A DNA stretch of 64,000 nt, from NCBI RefSeq assembly GCF_019207025.1, contig NZ_JAEEGC010000023.1, positions 1-64,000 of the forward strand, read 5' to 3'. The position numbers and the translations under genes are program-made. A model generated the notes under the pieces. It saw only the letters and a list, made by a program, of their open reading frames with translations, was not told the DNA's origin and searched no databases. Source of the stretch: Clostridium thailandense. Lineage in GTDB: Bacteria > Bacillota > Clostridia > Clostridiales > Clostridiaceae. This document shows positions 31,445 to 40,238 of this stretch, piece after piece (positions within the stretch are counted from its first letter, which is position 1; every line of letters begins with the position of its first letter).

Positions 31445-32821
31445 TTACATAGTAAGTTGCCCATTAGGTGTATTTATAATCTGCAATATTCTTTGCTCAT
31501 AATTAGTTTGAGCATTTACATATACCTTATAGTTGTCACCCTTATAATTCCCTGAAAATTCATAGCACAATACTTCCTTATTAGTTTCTGTAGGTATAAC
31601 TGCAAGTCTGACACTTGTAATATTGAGTTTTTTCCCAACTTTTTGTTTTGCTTGTTCAGCCGTAAATTTCGTGGAAGGTATAGATCTGTTTTCCTGATGT
31701 GATACAAGGTATTTCTCTGATTCAATCCCTACTATATTCCCATCATCTAATGCAATTTTTAATTTTATCTGATCAGGATAAATTATAATATTTTGATTCA
31801 TATATACATAATTAATTACAGCTACATTTCCATAGTTAAGTGTATATGTAGGTACCATATTACTGTATCCTATATTTTTCAAATAATTAGATCCAATATT
31901 TGTTGCTTTTCCAACATCAATACTCGCTTTTCCAATAGATTTACCATCCAATAGGTATAGAACTTTTCCACCTTTCTTAGTTATCTCACATACGACTTTT
32001 TCATCCTTACTAGCTCTTCCTCTTATTGATACTGAAAACCTATAAACATCCATTCTTCGACCAGACCCTTCCACTGTCAAAGACTGTAAAGATTCTACTT
32101 TATCTTTTCCAATTAAAGTTCTAACAACATCCTCTGCCTGATTTTGAGTAATCTCTTTTTGTGAGTTAATTCTAGGAGTTATTTGCACTGAGTTATCAGA
32201 AAAAGGTCCATCGTAAATGAGAGATGGATATTGTGTTACTTGTTTTTGTATTGCGCCAAACTTGTCACCTAGCATTTCTTCTTTATTTCCACTAGCAAAT
32301 ACACCTGTAATTTTTTTTCTTATTTCGCCCCATCTTACTCTTCCTTCATTTATGTCACTAGATACTTTTTTAAGTTGCTGTTCTAGACTAAAAGACTGAT
32401 TTTTTAAATTATCTACAGTAGCATAGTCTGCATCACTTAATTGTCTTCCCTCAGAGGACGCTTTCTCTAAAGTATAACAAAAATCTCCTACCTGAGATAA
32501 GAATTTACTAGTATCACCTATAACTTCTTGTGACACAGGGAGAGAGTGTATCTTATCATTTGCCATAGCTGCATATCTGAATATTTCAGAGAATACTGCC
32601 ATCTCTTGTTCTCTTGATCCTACTATACTCGACTTACCTAAATTAACCCTTATATTTTGTACTGAATCTATTAATTCGTACATACTTTTACTGTACTGTG
32701 CCTGCAAATAGTTTCGGTAATCAGTCCTTTCAAGTGTCATTAGAATTGCAAATGTACTTGAAAAGACCACTATTAAAGTTACTATAGTAGTATATATTAT
32801 TCTTTTTTTAATTACCTTCAT
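31445..32821 (-). CDS. ypeB: Germination protein YpeB
   Basis: A 458-residue spore protein with an N-terminal membrane anchor (about residues 8-30), a helical region and C-terminal PepSY-type domains. In Bacillus, YpeB and the cortex-lytic enzyme SleB need each other for stability in the spore. The start is ATG 32821, seven bases after GGAGG. Here it stands alone: a divergent glycosyltransferase gene lies directly upstream, so the usual sleB-ypeB pair is split or sleB is elsewhere. Confidence 0.9.
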   Translation of the reverse strand: MKVIKKRIIYTTIVTLIVVFSSTFAILMTLERTDYRNYLQAQYSKSMYELIDSVQNIRVNLGKSSIVGSREQEMAVFSEIFRYAAMANDKIHSLPVSQEVIGDTSKFLSQVGDFCYTLEKASSEGRQLSDADYATVDNLKNQSFSLEQQLKKVSSDINEGRVRWGEIRKKITGVFASGNKEEMLGDKFGAIQKQVTQYPSLIYDGPFSDNSVQITPRINSQKEITQNQAEDVVRTLIGKDKVESLQSLTVEGSGRRMDVYRFSVSIRGRASKDEKVVCEITKKGGKVLYLLDGKSIGKASIDVGKATNIGSNYLKNIGYSNMVPTYTLNYGNVAVINYVYMNQNIIIYPDQIKLKIALDDGNIVGIESEKYLVSHQENRSIPSTKFTAEQAKQKVGKKLNITSVRLAVIPTETNKEVLCYEFSGNYKGDNYKVYVNAQTNYEQRILQIINTPNGQLTM

Positions 32822-33113
32822 CAAAACTCCTCCAATCCTATATGATACAACTGCTATCTGTTCTAAATTTACTGCAGTATATAAAAACTTATTATAGTCT
32901 ATTGTCTGTATCTTATATGATTGTTATTCATTTTGTATAAGTTTGCTTAAAAAACTAATAATAATTTGCAAAATTTTTTAATATATGAGTATACTATTAA
33001 TGGATAGCCAAAGAACAAAATATAAATTTTTTCTTAATTGTTTGTTAAACTGATTTATTATTGCTCATACATCCTATATAATGTTATTACATACTTAACC
33101 GGAAGGTGATTAA

Positions 33114-34355
33114 ATGAAAGTATTAATTCTTTCAGTTTCTGCTGGTGGTGGTCATGGTCATGCCGCAGGAGCCATACGAGATTACATAAATTTAAACAAT
33201 CCAGATTCAGATATAAAGATAGTTGATACATTAAAATATATAAATCCAATAATAGATAAAGTAGTAATCGGAAGTTATTTAAAAACTATAAAAAGAACTC
33301 CCTCACTTTATGGCAAGCTTTATACTTATTCTGAAGGAGATTATAGATTGGCAACCACGATAAGCTCAAAATTTATTGAAATTATGGCATACAAACTATT
33401 ACCTCTGTTTGAAGAATTTAGTCCTGATATTTTAGTATCCACTCACCCCTTCTCAACTGAAATGGTATCTGTAATGAAACATAAATATACCGTGAATTTT
33501 CCTGCCATTTCAGTTATTACAGATTACTATCCTCATGGCTCTTGGCTTCATGCTAACATAGATGCACATATTGTTTCTAATTGTGCCATGGTTGAAGATA
33601 TGGTTTCAAAAGGTATCTGTAAAGAGACTATATACAATTTAGGTATACCTGTTAAGCCATCTTTTATGGAAAAATTCGACAGAAGTGTCACATTAAAAGA
33701 ATTAAATCTTAATGAACATAAATTTACCATTCTTATAATGGGCGGCAGTCTGGGACTCGGAAAAATCACAGATGTATATGAGAAACTGTGTAATATAAAA
33801 CAAGACATACAAATAATCGTAATAACAGGTAGTAATCAAAAGCTTTATCATGAACTTACAAAACTCAAGGAATATTCACCTAAAGAAACACACATTATAG
33901 GATTTACTAATACAGTTAATAAGTATATGCAAGCTTGTGACTTGCTTTTGACTAAACCTGGCGGCCTTACTATAACTGAAGCCTTAATATGCCAGATTCC
34001 ATTGGGTCTTTTTTCTCCTATACCTGGTCAAGAAGAAAAAAATGCACAATTTCTTTTAAAAAATAATTTAGCAATTAATCTATCTGACATAGATAAATGC
34101 ATTGAAGTAATTGAAGAATTACTGAACTGCCCTGAAAAACTGAAATTAATGAGAATAAATTGTGAGAACTTCTCTAAGCCTAATGCAGGAAATGATATAT
34201 ATAAACTTATAAAAATGCTTATGGAAAATAATAGAATAAATAACGATATAGAAACTTCTGAAAAGATTTTTCAAAAAGATAGTACTAGTAAAACATTTTT
34301 TAAATCTGTAGAGAGATACTTTATGAAAACAGCGAGCAAATTGTTTTGTTTGTAA
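33114..34355 (+). CDS. UgtP/MGDG-synthase-type glycosyltransferase (GT28)
   Basis: A 413-residue glycosyltransferase related to MurG and plant MGDG synthase. The N-terminal acceptor motif is SVSAGGGHGHAAGAIRDY (about residues 7-24), and the donor-binding block is LLLTKPGGLTITEAL with PGQEEKNAQFL. Bacillus UgtP uses UDP-glucose and diacylglycerol to make glycolipid anchors; this protein may do the same at the membrane, but the substrate is not shown. GGAAGGTG precedes the ATG. It is divergent from ypeB and ends in a terminator shared with spoIIR. Confidence 0.85.
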   Translation: MKVLILSVSAGGGHGHAAGAIRDYINLNNPDSDIKIVDTLKYINPIIDKVVIGSYLKTIKRTPSLYGKLYTYSEGDYRLATTISSKFIEIMAYKLLPLFEEFSPDILVSTHPFSTEMVSVMKHKYTVNFPAISVITDYYPHGSWLHANIDAHIVSNCAMVEDMVSKGICKETIYNLGIPVKPSFMEKFDRSVTLKELNLNEHKFTILIMGGSLGLGKITDVYEKLCNIKQDIQIIVITGSNQKLYHELTKLKEYSPKETHIIGFTNTVNKYMQACDLLLTKPGGLTITEALICQIPLGLFSPIPGQEEKNAQFLLKNNLAINLSDIDKCIEVIEELLNCPEKLKLMRINCENFSKPNAGNDIYKLIKMLMENNRINNDIETSEKIFQKDSTSKTFFKSVERYFMKTASKLFCL

Positions 34356-34360
34356 ACCCA

Positions 34361-34401
34361 AATAAGAATCAGCATAAGTTTAAATTCTTATCTGATTCTT
34401 A
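34361..34401. terminator. Bidirectional terminator between the GT gene and spoIIR
   Basis: The stem TAAGAATCAG/CTGATTCTTA with an inner AT-rich loop lies between two converging genes. Confidence 0.7.
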
Positions 34402-34404
34402 CTT

Positions 34405-35061
34405 CTATTTAACCTGACTTTTCTTATTTCCTAACATTTCTAACATTTCTAATATTTTAAATTTCACTTTTATATCACTATTTCTTGACTTATCTAATTG
34501 GTTATTAACCATTTTATATTCTTCTGGTGATAAAACAGATTTCATTTCAGTCTCTGTTTCCTTATATGAAACCTCTCCCTTTGTTATATCGACAAAACAT
34601 AGTGGTGGAAACATTACACACCACCAATTTTGTCCTTTTCCATCACCTATGATTATTCTATACGCTTCATATCTTCCTGGAGGTAATGTGATATTACCAT
34701 AGGTTTTTATAGGAAAGTTTTCATTAGATAGTGTAGTTTTAACTGAATAATTAAATCCATTATCATTTATAACCTTGTTTGCTATGTCTATTATTTCTTT
34801 ATCATTTTCCCTAATGATTTTTCTTGATTCTTCTATATTTTTTGAATTTTTTAACTTTGGTTGGATATATTCTATTACTTTATCTCTTATTTTTAACTTT
34901 AAGGCTTGGTCACTTTTTGAATCACTATTAGCAATTACGTGAAATCTTATAATCTTAGATGCTATATCTTCTTGAAGCGATTCACTTTTGCCTTGAATCT
35001 TATTTGTACCTAAAGCGAATATAGCTAAAATGCATAAAACAATTATTGTAATTTTCTTCAT
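34405..35061 (-). CDS. spoIIR: Stage II sporulation protein R
   Basis: A 218-residue exported signalling protein. SpoIIR is secreted from the forespore and triggers SpoIIGA to process pro-sigma-E in the mother cell. It has a signal peptide (about residues 4-22) and the family blocks IIRFHVIANSDSKSDQALKL (about 42-61) and GQNWWCVMFPPLCFVDI. The start follows a G-rich GGGGGG. It lies just downstream of a germinant receptor operon, on the same strand with an 80-base gap. Confidence 0.94.
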   Translation of the reverse strand: MKKITIIVLCILAIFALGTNKIQGKSESLQEDIASKIIRFHVIANSDSKSDQALKLKIRDKVIEYIQPKLKNSKNIEESRKIIRENDKEIIDIANKVINDNGFNYSVKTTLSNENFPIKTYGNITLPPGRYEAYRIIIGDGKGQNWWCVMFPPLCFVDITKGEVSYKETETEMKSVLSPEEYKMVNNQLDKSRNSDIKVKFKILEMLEMLGNKKSQVK

Positions 35062-35141
35062 TATAAATTTCCCCCCAACAACTTTTTAAATGATATTTAT
35101 ATTATTGACAAGCATTTTAGTTATATTCACTCTTTAAAAAT

Positions 35142-36317
35142 TTATTTAACTACACCTATTCTTCTAATATTACTATTAATACCAACATTTATGGTTGCGC
35201 TGCTATAAACATCAGACCACTTATCCTTTATTTGTTTCCACAATAAAGGATGATATTTTTCAACATATTCTCTCAAACCTATAGGATCCACTCCAAGTTC
35301 CCTTTGAGTTACTTTAACTACTGCTTCACATTCCTGCTTAACAGAATTGTTAAAATTATTCTGCAGCGCTTGAAGTACATCTTTAGAAAAAATCTCTCCC
35401 CCTACATAATAGTCCTTTAGTTCACCCTCAATATCTAGAAAAATGTCAAATGTAAGTTTCCCATCTTGGTTACTTACAGATATTTTTCTATCAATCCCGT
35501 CAATCACAATATCTATTGGATGCCCATTTTTATATATTACCTTTCTTCCACCTTTTAATTTTCCTCTCAACATCTCTAAATTAGATGTTTCTATAGTAGA
35601 TAAATCCCCTTTATATTTATAGTCTTTAATTATACCAATTCCTGATATCTTCAGCTCGTTTTTATCCTTCTCTATAGTCATACGTGGAAGTAGTGCGTTT
35701 CCATTTTCACTTAATAAAACTAAAAATTCATTTAACGTTACTGGTAATATTGAATTTTTATTACTATTTTCTATAAGTCCATTTATATAACTTTCAATGT
35801 TTTTTTCCATTGTTGGTTTATATTTTATATATTCTTCTGCTTTTCCATCAGACATGATAACATACATATTCCTATTTAACGAAGGTTCTCTTTGTAAATA
35901 GTCTACAACTTCTCTTAAAATTTCAGGGTATGTAGTTAACTCTTTACCGAGTACTAATAACCTACTGTGACTAAATCTTATGTCTCTGCTACTTTTTAAG
36001 GATGCTTTTTCAACTGCATCCTGCATTGAATAGCCATCGGTAGTTATGTACATATCCTTTGCGGTTCCTCCTTTGCCAGGTCCCAATTGACTTATATCTG
36101 GTGCTCCAAAGGTTACTCTCAGCTTTTTTAGATCCATCCCAGTGAATGCATCATTCGCACTAAAATTCTTCAATTCCTTTTCTTTCCCAACCTGTTCTCC
36201 TGCATCAATACTTATAATAGATATCAGACTTCTTCTATCTAGTTCTACCTTATCCCAGCACCCAGTCAATAAAATACATATTATTGACAAGGATAAAATT
36301 TTCCTGAACTTTATCAT
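35142..36317 (-). CDS. gerKC: Germinant receptor subunit C (Ger(x)C lipoprotein)
   Basis: A 391-residue lipoprotein of the Ger(x)C family. The N-terminal signal ends in the lipobox LLTGC (near residue 20), typical for an inner-membrane-anchored C subunit. The family start CWDKVELDRRSLISIISID follows it. It acts with the A and B subunits to sense germinants at the spore inner membrane. Its start overlaps the B gene by four bases. The K label is a guess; only the family is certain. Confidence 0.9.
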   Translation of the reverse strand: MIKFRKILSLSIICILLTGCWDKVELDRRSLISIISIDAGEQVGKEKELKNFSANDAFTGMDLKKLRVTFGAPDISQLGPGKGGTAKDMYITTDGYSMQDAVEKASLKSSRDIRFSHSRLLVLGKELTTYPEILREVVDYLQREPSLNRNMYVIMSDGKAEEYIKYKPTMEKNIESYINGLIENSNKNSILPVTLNEFLVLLSENGNALLPRMTIEKDKNELKISGIGIIKDYKYKGDLSTIETSNLEMLRGKLKGGRKVIYKNGHPIDIVIDGIDRKISVSNQDGKLTFDIFLDIEGELKDYYVGGEIFSKDVLQALQNNFNNSVKQECEAVVKVTQRELGVDPIGLREYVEKYHPLLWKQIKDKWSDVYSSATINVGINSNIRRIGVVK

Positions 36318-37417
36318 TTGATTCCACGCTCCTTTACTTCTTTTTTAGAAGGTTTTCTTAAAAAAAGTATTAAAGGAAGTAGAACTGAACTAAAGGTTGC
36401 TAAATAAGGCAATATACTATTACTTATATCGTAAAGTTCAGCTATATTCTCTGGATATAAAGCTATAGCATATATAAATGGCACTATTAGCGCCGATGAC
36501 AACTTTATATCATGTAAATTAAGCATATCCTTAAGTATATCTGATGATAGATAATATGAATTTACGAATGTAGTAAAGTAAAACACTACCCATAAGGCCA
36601 TTATTATACCTTCCCACCTCTCTATAAAAGCCCCAGGTATATTTATAGATTTAATCATAGTAATTGTCGGCCATAGCAATATTTTTGTTTGTTCTTTAGC
36701 AAAAACAGCTAAACAAAAAATTATTATAATTACATAAAAAAGCGCTACAAATATAATGCTTTTTAAGGCTACTTTAGCTATGGACTTTTTATTTTTCATA
36801 AAAGGAAGCACCAAATAAATTATTTCTATCCCTCCAAAACTATAGATAGTTGACCTTAATGCTTTTACGTATTCATCTGGTGCACTATTAAATATAGGAA
36901 ATATATTAGTGAAATCCGTTCTGTTTAAAGTGAGTAAAAGCACAAAAGTAATAGGAAGAAACATCACCCAAAAAGCGATTTCGTTAAATTTTATTAAACT
37001 TCCTACCTCTCCCCTAACAAGATACAGCCCTGTGAGTATTGTAATTATAATTAAAAATTCCGTAGGAGTTCTTTGTAATAGATACATCTTTATTACCTCT
37101 ATAAAAACTCTCATACCTATAGACACTGCAAATATATTGTATATTATAAATATTAAAGCTAATATAGAGCCTATTATTTTCCCAAAATTCAATTCTAAAA
37201 TATTAAAGAACTTGCTATATTTATTATTCTCAACTACACTTAACGCAATATAAATTAAAAAATAACTTATAATGCCGCTAATTAATGCTATAATCCAGCC
37301 ATCAGTATTTACATTCGTTGCTAAATCTCTTGGTAAAGAAAAAACACCTACCCCTATAACAGTTACTACAATAGTCGCAAATAAACCATAAGGTGTAATG
37401 AATTCTTTGTTATTCAT
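36314..37417 (-). CDS. gerKB: Germinant receptor subunit B (spore permease family)
   Basis: A 367-residue protein with about ten membrane segments, of the GerAB family in the amino acid-polyamine-organocation superfamily. It begins ITPYGLFATIVVTVIGVGVF. The B subunit is thought to bind the germinant in the spore inner membrane. AGAGGTGG precedes the ATG. Placed between the A and C genes, with a four-base overlap with C. Confidence 0.92.
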   Translation of the reverse strand: MNNKEFITPYGLFATIVVTVIGVGVFSLPRDLATNVNTDGWIIALISGIISYFLIYIALSVVENNKYSKFFNILELNFGKIIGSILALIFIIYNIFAVSIGMRVFIEVIKMYLLQRTPTEFLIIITILTGLYLVRGEVGSLIKFNEIAFWVMFLPITFVLLLTLNRTDFTNIFPIFNSAPDEYVKALRSTIYSFGGIEIIYLVLPFMKNKKSIAKVALKSIIFVALFYVIIIIFCLAVFAKEQTKILLWPTITMIKSINIPGAFIERWEGIIMALWVVFYFTTFVNSYYLSSDILKDMLNLHDIKLSSALIVPFIYAIALYPENIAELYDISNSILPYLATFSSVLLPLILFLRKPSKKEVKERGIK

Positions 37418-37433
37418 AAAAGATATACCACCT

Positions 37434-38894
37434 CTATTTCTGTCTTACTTTATCTCCTGTATTCATAAACTCAGGTCTTTTTTTATAAAATCTAATTGGA
37501 AATCTGATAAATAAATCTTTAAAATCACTAATCTCTGGATTAACTAATGGGGATAAATATGGAACATTAAAACTTTTTAATCTAACTAAATGTATTAGTG
37601 TTATTATTAACCCCAACATAATACCATAAAGTCCTATAATAGAAGCCATTATTATTAATATAAACCTTAGTATTCTAAAAGCTGATGCCATTTCATAGTT
37701 AGGAGTAGTAAAACTTGTTATTGCTGTTACTGAAACTATTATTATCATTATAGGGCTTACAATTCCAGCACTTACCGCAGCTTGCCCTATGATAAGACCT
37801 CCTACTATTCCTATTGTCGACCCAATAGCCTTAGGCAGCCTAGCTGTGGATTCAATTAGAAATGCCAAACTGACCTCCATAATCAACGCCTCTACAAAAG
37901 CCGGAAATGGTACACCCTCTCTAGATGATGCTATAAAATATGCTAATTTTGTAGGAATTATAGCTGGGTGAAAAGAAGTAACAGCAACATAAAGAGCTGG
38001 AAGCATTAATGATGCAAAGATAGAAAAAAATCTTATAATTCTTATAGTAGAACCATATATCCACCTCTGATAATAATCATCTGGTGATTGAAACATAGCC
38101 GCCATTGTAGTTGGCACTATAAGGGCAAATGGTGAGTTATCTACAAGTATAGCAATTCTCCCTTCATATAATGCTGATGCCACAACATCCGGTCTCTCTG
38201 TGCTCTGTACTTGAGGAAATACGGATACTTTGTTGTCTTCTATAAATTGTTCTACATATCCACTATCTAAAATAGCATCTATATCTATTTTTTCTAATCT
38301 CTGAAGCAGTTCTTTTAAAGCTTCTTTATTTACAATATCTTCAATGTACATTATTGCTACATCGCTTTTTGACCTTGCACCCAAAGTTTTAGACTGGACT
38401 TTGAGTCTTGAATCTTTTATTCTTCGTCTAACCAAAGCAGTATTAAATCTTATTGTTTCTGTGAAACCATCTCTCCCTCCTCTAATTACAGTTTCTCCTG
38501 ATGGTTCTGAAACACCTCTAGCAGGCCATAAGCGAGTAGCTATAACATAGCACACCTCTAGTCCATCAATAAGCATAATTGTATCTCCAGAGAGCATAGA
38601 GTTTATGCCTTTGCTAAGCTTTTCTTCTTCTCTCATGTCTGATACAGTTAATATTTTGTCTTTTATTTTCTCAACCTCATCTATTTCCGCCCCTATAACC
38701 ATCAAAGTTTCAAGTACATAGTTATCTAATAAATTTTTGTCTGCCATTCCATCTACATATACTAATGCAGCTTTAAGTTTACCTATATAAAACTCTCTGA
38801 ATACTATGTCTGTGCTGTCCTTTAATAAATCTTTTATATAAGATAGATTTTCTTCAGCTTTTAAAGATATTTCATCTCTTAGTTCTTCTTTCAA
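37434..38894 (-). CDS. gerKA: Germinant receptor subunit A
   Basis: A 486-residue GerA-family protein. A large N-terminal soluble domain (about residues 1-240) is followed by four or five membrane segments and a hydrophilic tail. Conserved blocks include VIRGGRDGFTETIRFNTAL (about 139-157) and ILVDNSPFALIVPTT. The start is TTG 38894 after AAGGAAG. First of three cotranscribed receptor genes (A-B-C), the usual clostridial receptor set. Confidence 0.93.
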   Translation of the reverse strand: MKEELRDEISLKAEENLSYIKDLLKDSTDIVFREFYIGKLKAALVYVDGMADKNLLDNYVLETLMVIGAEIDEVEKIKDKILTVSDMREEEKLSKGINSMLSGDTIMLIDGLEVCYVIATRLWPARGVSEPSGETVIRGGRDGFTETIRFNTALVRRRIKDSRLKVQSKTLGARSKSDVAIMYIEDIVNKEALKELLQRLEKIDIDAILDSGYVEQFIEDNKVSVFPQVQSTERPDVVASALYEGRIAILVDNSPFALIVPTTMAAMFQSPDDYYQRWIYGSTIRIIRFFSIFASLMLPALYVAVTSFHPAIIPTKLAYFIASSREGVPFPAFVEALIMEVSLAFLIESTARLPKAIGSTIGIVGGLIIGQAAVSAGIVSPIMIIIVSVTAITSFTTPNYEMASAFRILRFILIIMASIIGLYGIMLGLIITLIHLVRLKSFNVPYLSPLVNPEISDFKDLFIRFPIRFYKKRPEFMNTGDKVRQK

Positions 38895-38929
38895 ATGCTA
38901 TCACTTCCTTAATTATTATGTTGGTTATT

Positions 38930-39121
38930 TTAGGAACTATACATAGTAACTAGGTATAATACAACTGCAATTATTATAATTCCTATGCCCATAGATTTTG
39001 ATTTTCTAGATGTATCTTTCATATTCCAACTCGAGAATCCTTTTGAGTCTATAATCAATATTAACCCCTGTATAATCATAAGTATTAAAAAATACTTATC
39101 AAACAACTCTAATATTCTCAT
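38930..39121 (-). CDS. Small two-segment membrane protein at the head of the ger operon
   Basis: A 63-residue protein with two hydrophobic segments (about residues 9-25 and 43-61) joined by a short polar, Lys/Ser-rich loop. Similar small proteins occur beside clostridial germination or sporulation genes (CLC_0170-like), but the function is unknown. Start at ATG 39121 after AGGAG. It ends 35 bases before gerKA and is probably in the same transcript, which suggests a receptor-related role, unproven. Confidence 0.7.
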   Translation of the reverse strand: MRILELFDKYFLILMIIQGLILIIDSKGFSSWNMKDTSRKSKSMGIGIIIIAVVLYLVTMYSS

Positions 39122-39197
39122 AATGCTCACTCCTAATTTTCAGCTAACTTAAATTATTTTTAGCTTATAAAAAGATATTTATTCATGTTCATCAAGT

Positions 39198-39240
39198 AAA
39201 AAAGTGGAACTAAGCTTTTAATGCTTTAGTTCCACTTTTA
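39198..39240 (-). terminator. Terminator of ispE
   Basis: The stem AAAGTGGAACTAA / TTAGTTCCACTTT with a central loop, flanked by A- and T-runs, lies just past the ispE stop. Confidence 0.85.
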
Positions 39241-39251
39241 TATTTAATTTC

Positions 39252-40094
39252 TTAAATTGTTCTTGTTATAAAAACTTCCTTATATTTCTTTTTAATTCTA
39301 TCATAACATGATTGAGCCTTTAGCATATCCTCAAAAAAAGCAAATATAGTTGGACCACTTCCACTCATCAGAGCACCCATTGCTCCCATACTAATAAGTT
39401 CATTTTTTATATTTTTTAGAACAGTGTGTTTTCTAAGAGTGACATTTTCCAAAACATTTTTCATGTTTTTACTTACCCTAAACAAATTATGCTCTTCAAT
39501 ATTCTTAATTAAAGTGTCAGTATCTGGATGTTTATTTATTTTACTTATATCTAAACTTTTATACACTTCTTTAGTAGATACACCAAAAGAAGGCTTAACT
39601 ACTATTAAAATCTGATTTTTAAAATTTGTTAGTTTAGTTACCTTCTCTCCTATTCCTTCGCATAAAGCTGTCCCCCCTACTATGCAATATGGAACATCAG
39701 CTCCTATTTTTAATCCTAGATTCATAAGTTCCCTATCCTCTATATCTATCTCATATAAGCTTCTCATAGCTTTTAATACAGCTGCTGCATCTGTGCTTCC
39801 ACCAGCAAGTCCTGCTGCCACAGGTATATTTTTCTTTAAATATATATCAACTCCACCCTTTATGTTATAGGTGTTTATAAAAATATCTGCAGCCCTATAC
39901 ACCAGATTTCTATCATCTATTGGTATATATGGCTTATTGCAAGATATATTTATACCGGCATCTAATCTTTTTATATTTATATGATCATATAAATCTATCG
40001 TCTGCATTATCATTTTTAAAAGATGATAGCCATCTTCCCTTTTTCCTATAACATCTAAAGATATATTAATTTTTGCGTAAGCTTTTATTAACAT
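39252..40094 (-). CDS. ispE: 4-diphosphocytidyl-2-C-methyl-D-erythritol kinase
   Basis: A 280-residue GHMP kinase of the MEP isoprenoid pathway. The start LIKAYAKINISLDVIGKRED, the ATP-binding loop PVAAGLAGGSTDAAAVLKAM (about residues 88-107) and the C-terminal SGSGPTIFAFF are all typical. Start chosen at ATG 40094, five bases after GGAGG. It indicates the non-mevalonate route to undecaprenyl and other isoprenoids. Confidence 0.96.
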   Translation of the reverse strand: MLIKAYAKINISLDVIGKREDGYHLLKMIMQTIDLYDHINIKRLDAGINISCNKPYIPIDDRNLVYRAADIFINTYNIKGGVDIYLKKNIPVAAGLAGGSTDAAAVLKAMRSLYEIDIEDRELMNLGLKIGADVPYCIVGGTALCEGIGEKVTKLTNFKNQILIVVKPSFGVSTKEVYKSLDISKINKHPDTDTLIKNIEEHNLFRVSKNMKNVLENVTLRKHTVLKNIKNELISMGAMGALMSGSGPTIFAFFEDMLKAQSCYDRIKKKYKEVFITRTI

Positions 40095-40145
40095 TTCACC
40101 CTCCACAAATGCATTTTATGTTATTAAATAGTATAATACAACCTT

Positions 40146-40230
40146 AAAATTAAAGCTATACTTTTAAGATCTTAAATTTTAAAAGCTTTAAACCTTTAAA
40201 ACTTCTTCTTAAAAATATAGCTTTAATTTT
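40146..40230 (-). terminator. Long AT-rich stem-loop after cphA
   Basis: A perfect 15-bp stem AAAATTAAAGCTATA with its complement encloses about 55 bases that themselves form A/T palindromes. It lies nine bases past the cphA stop and probably ends or protects the cph transcript. Confidence 0.6.
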
Positions 40231-40238
40231 AATTTTCT

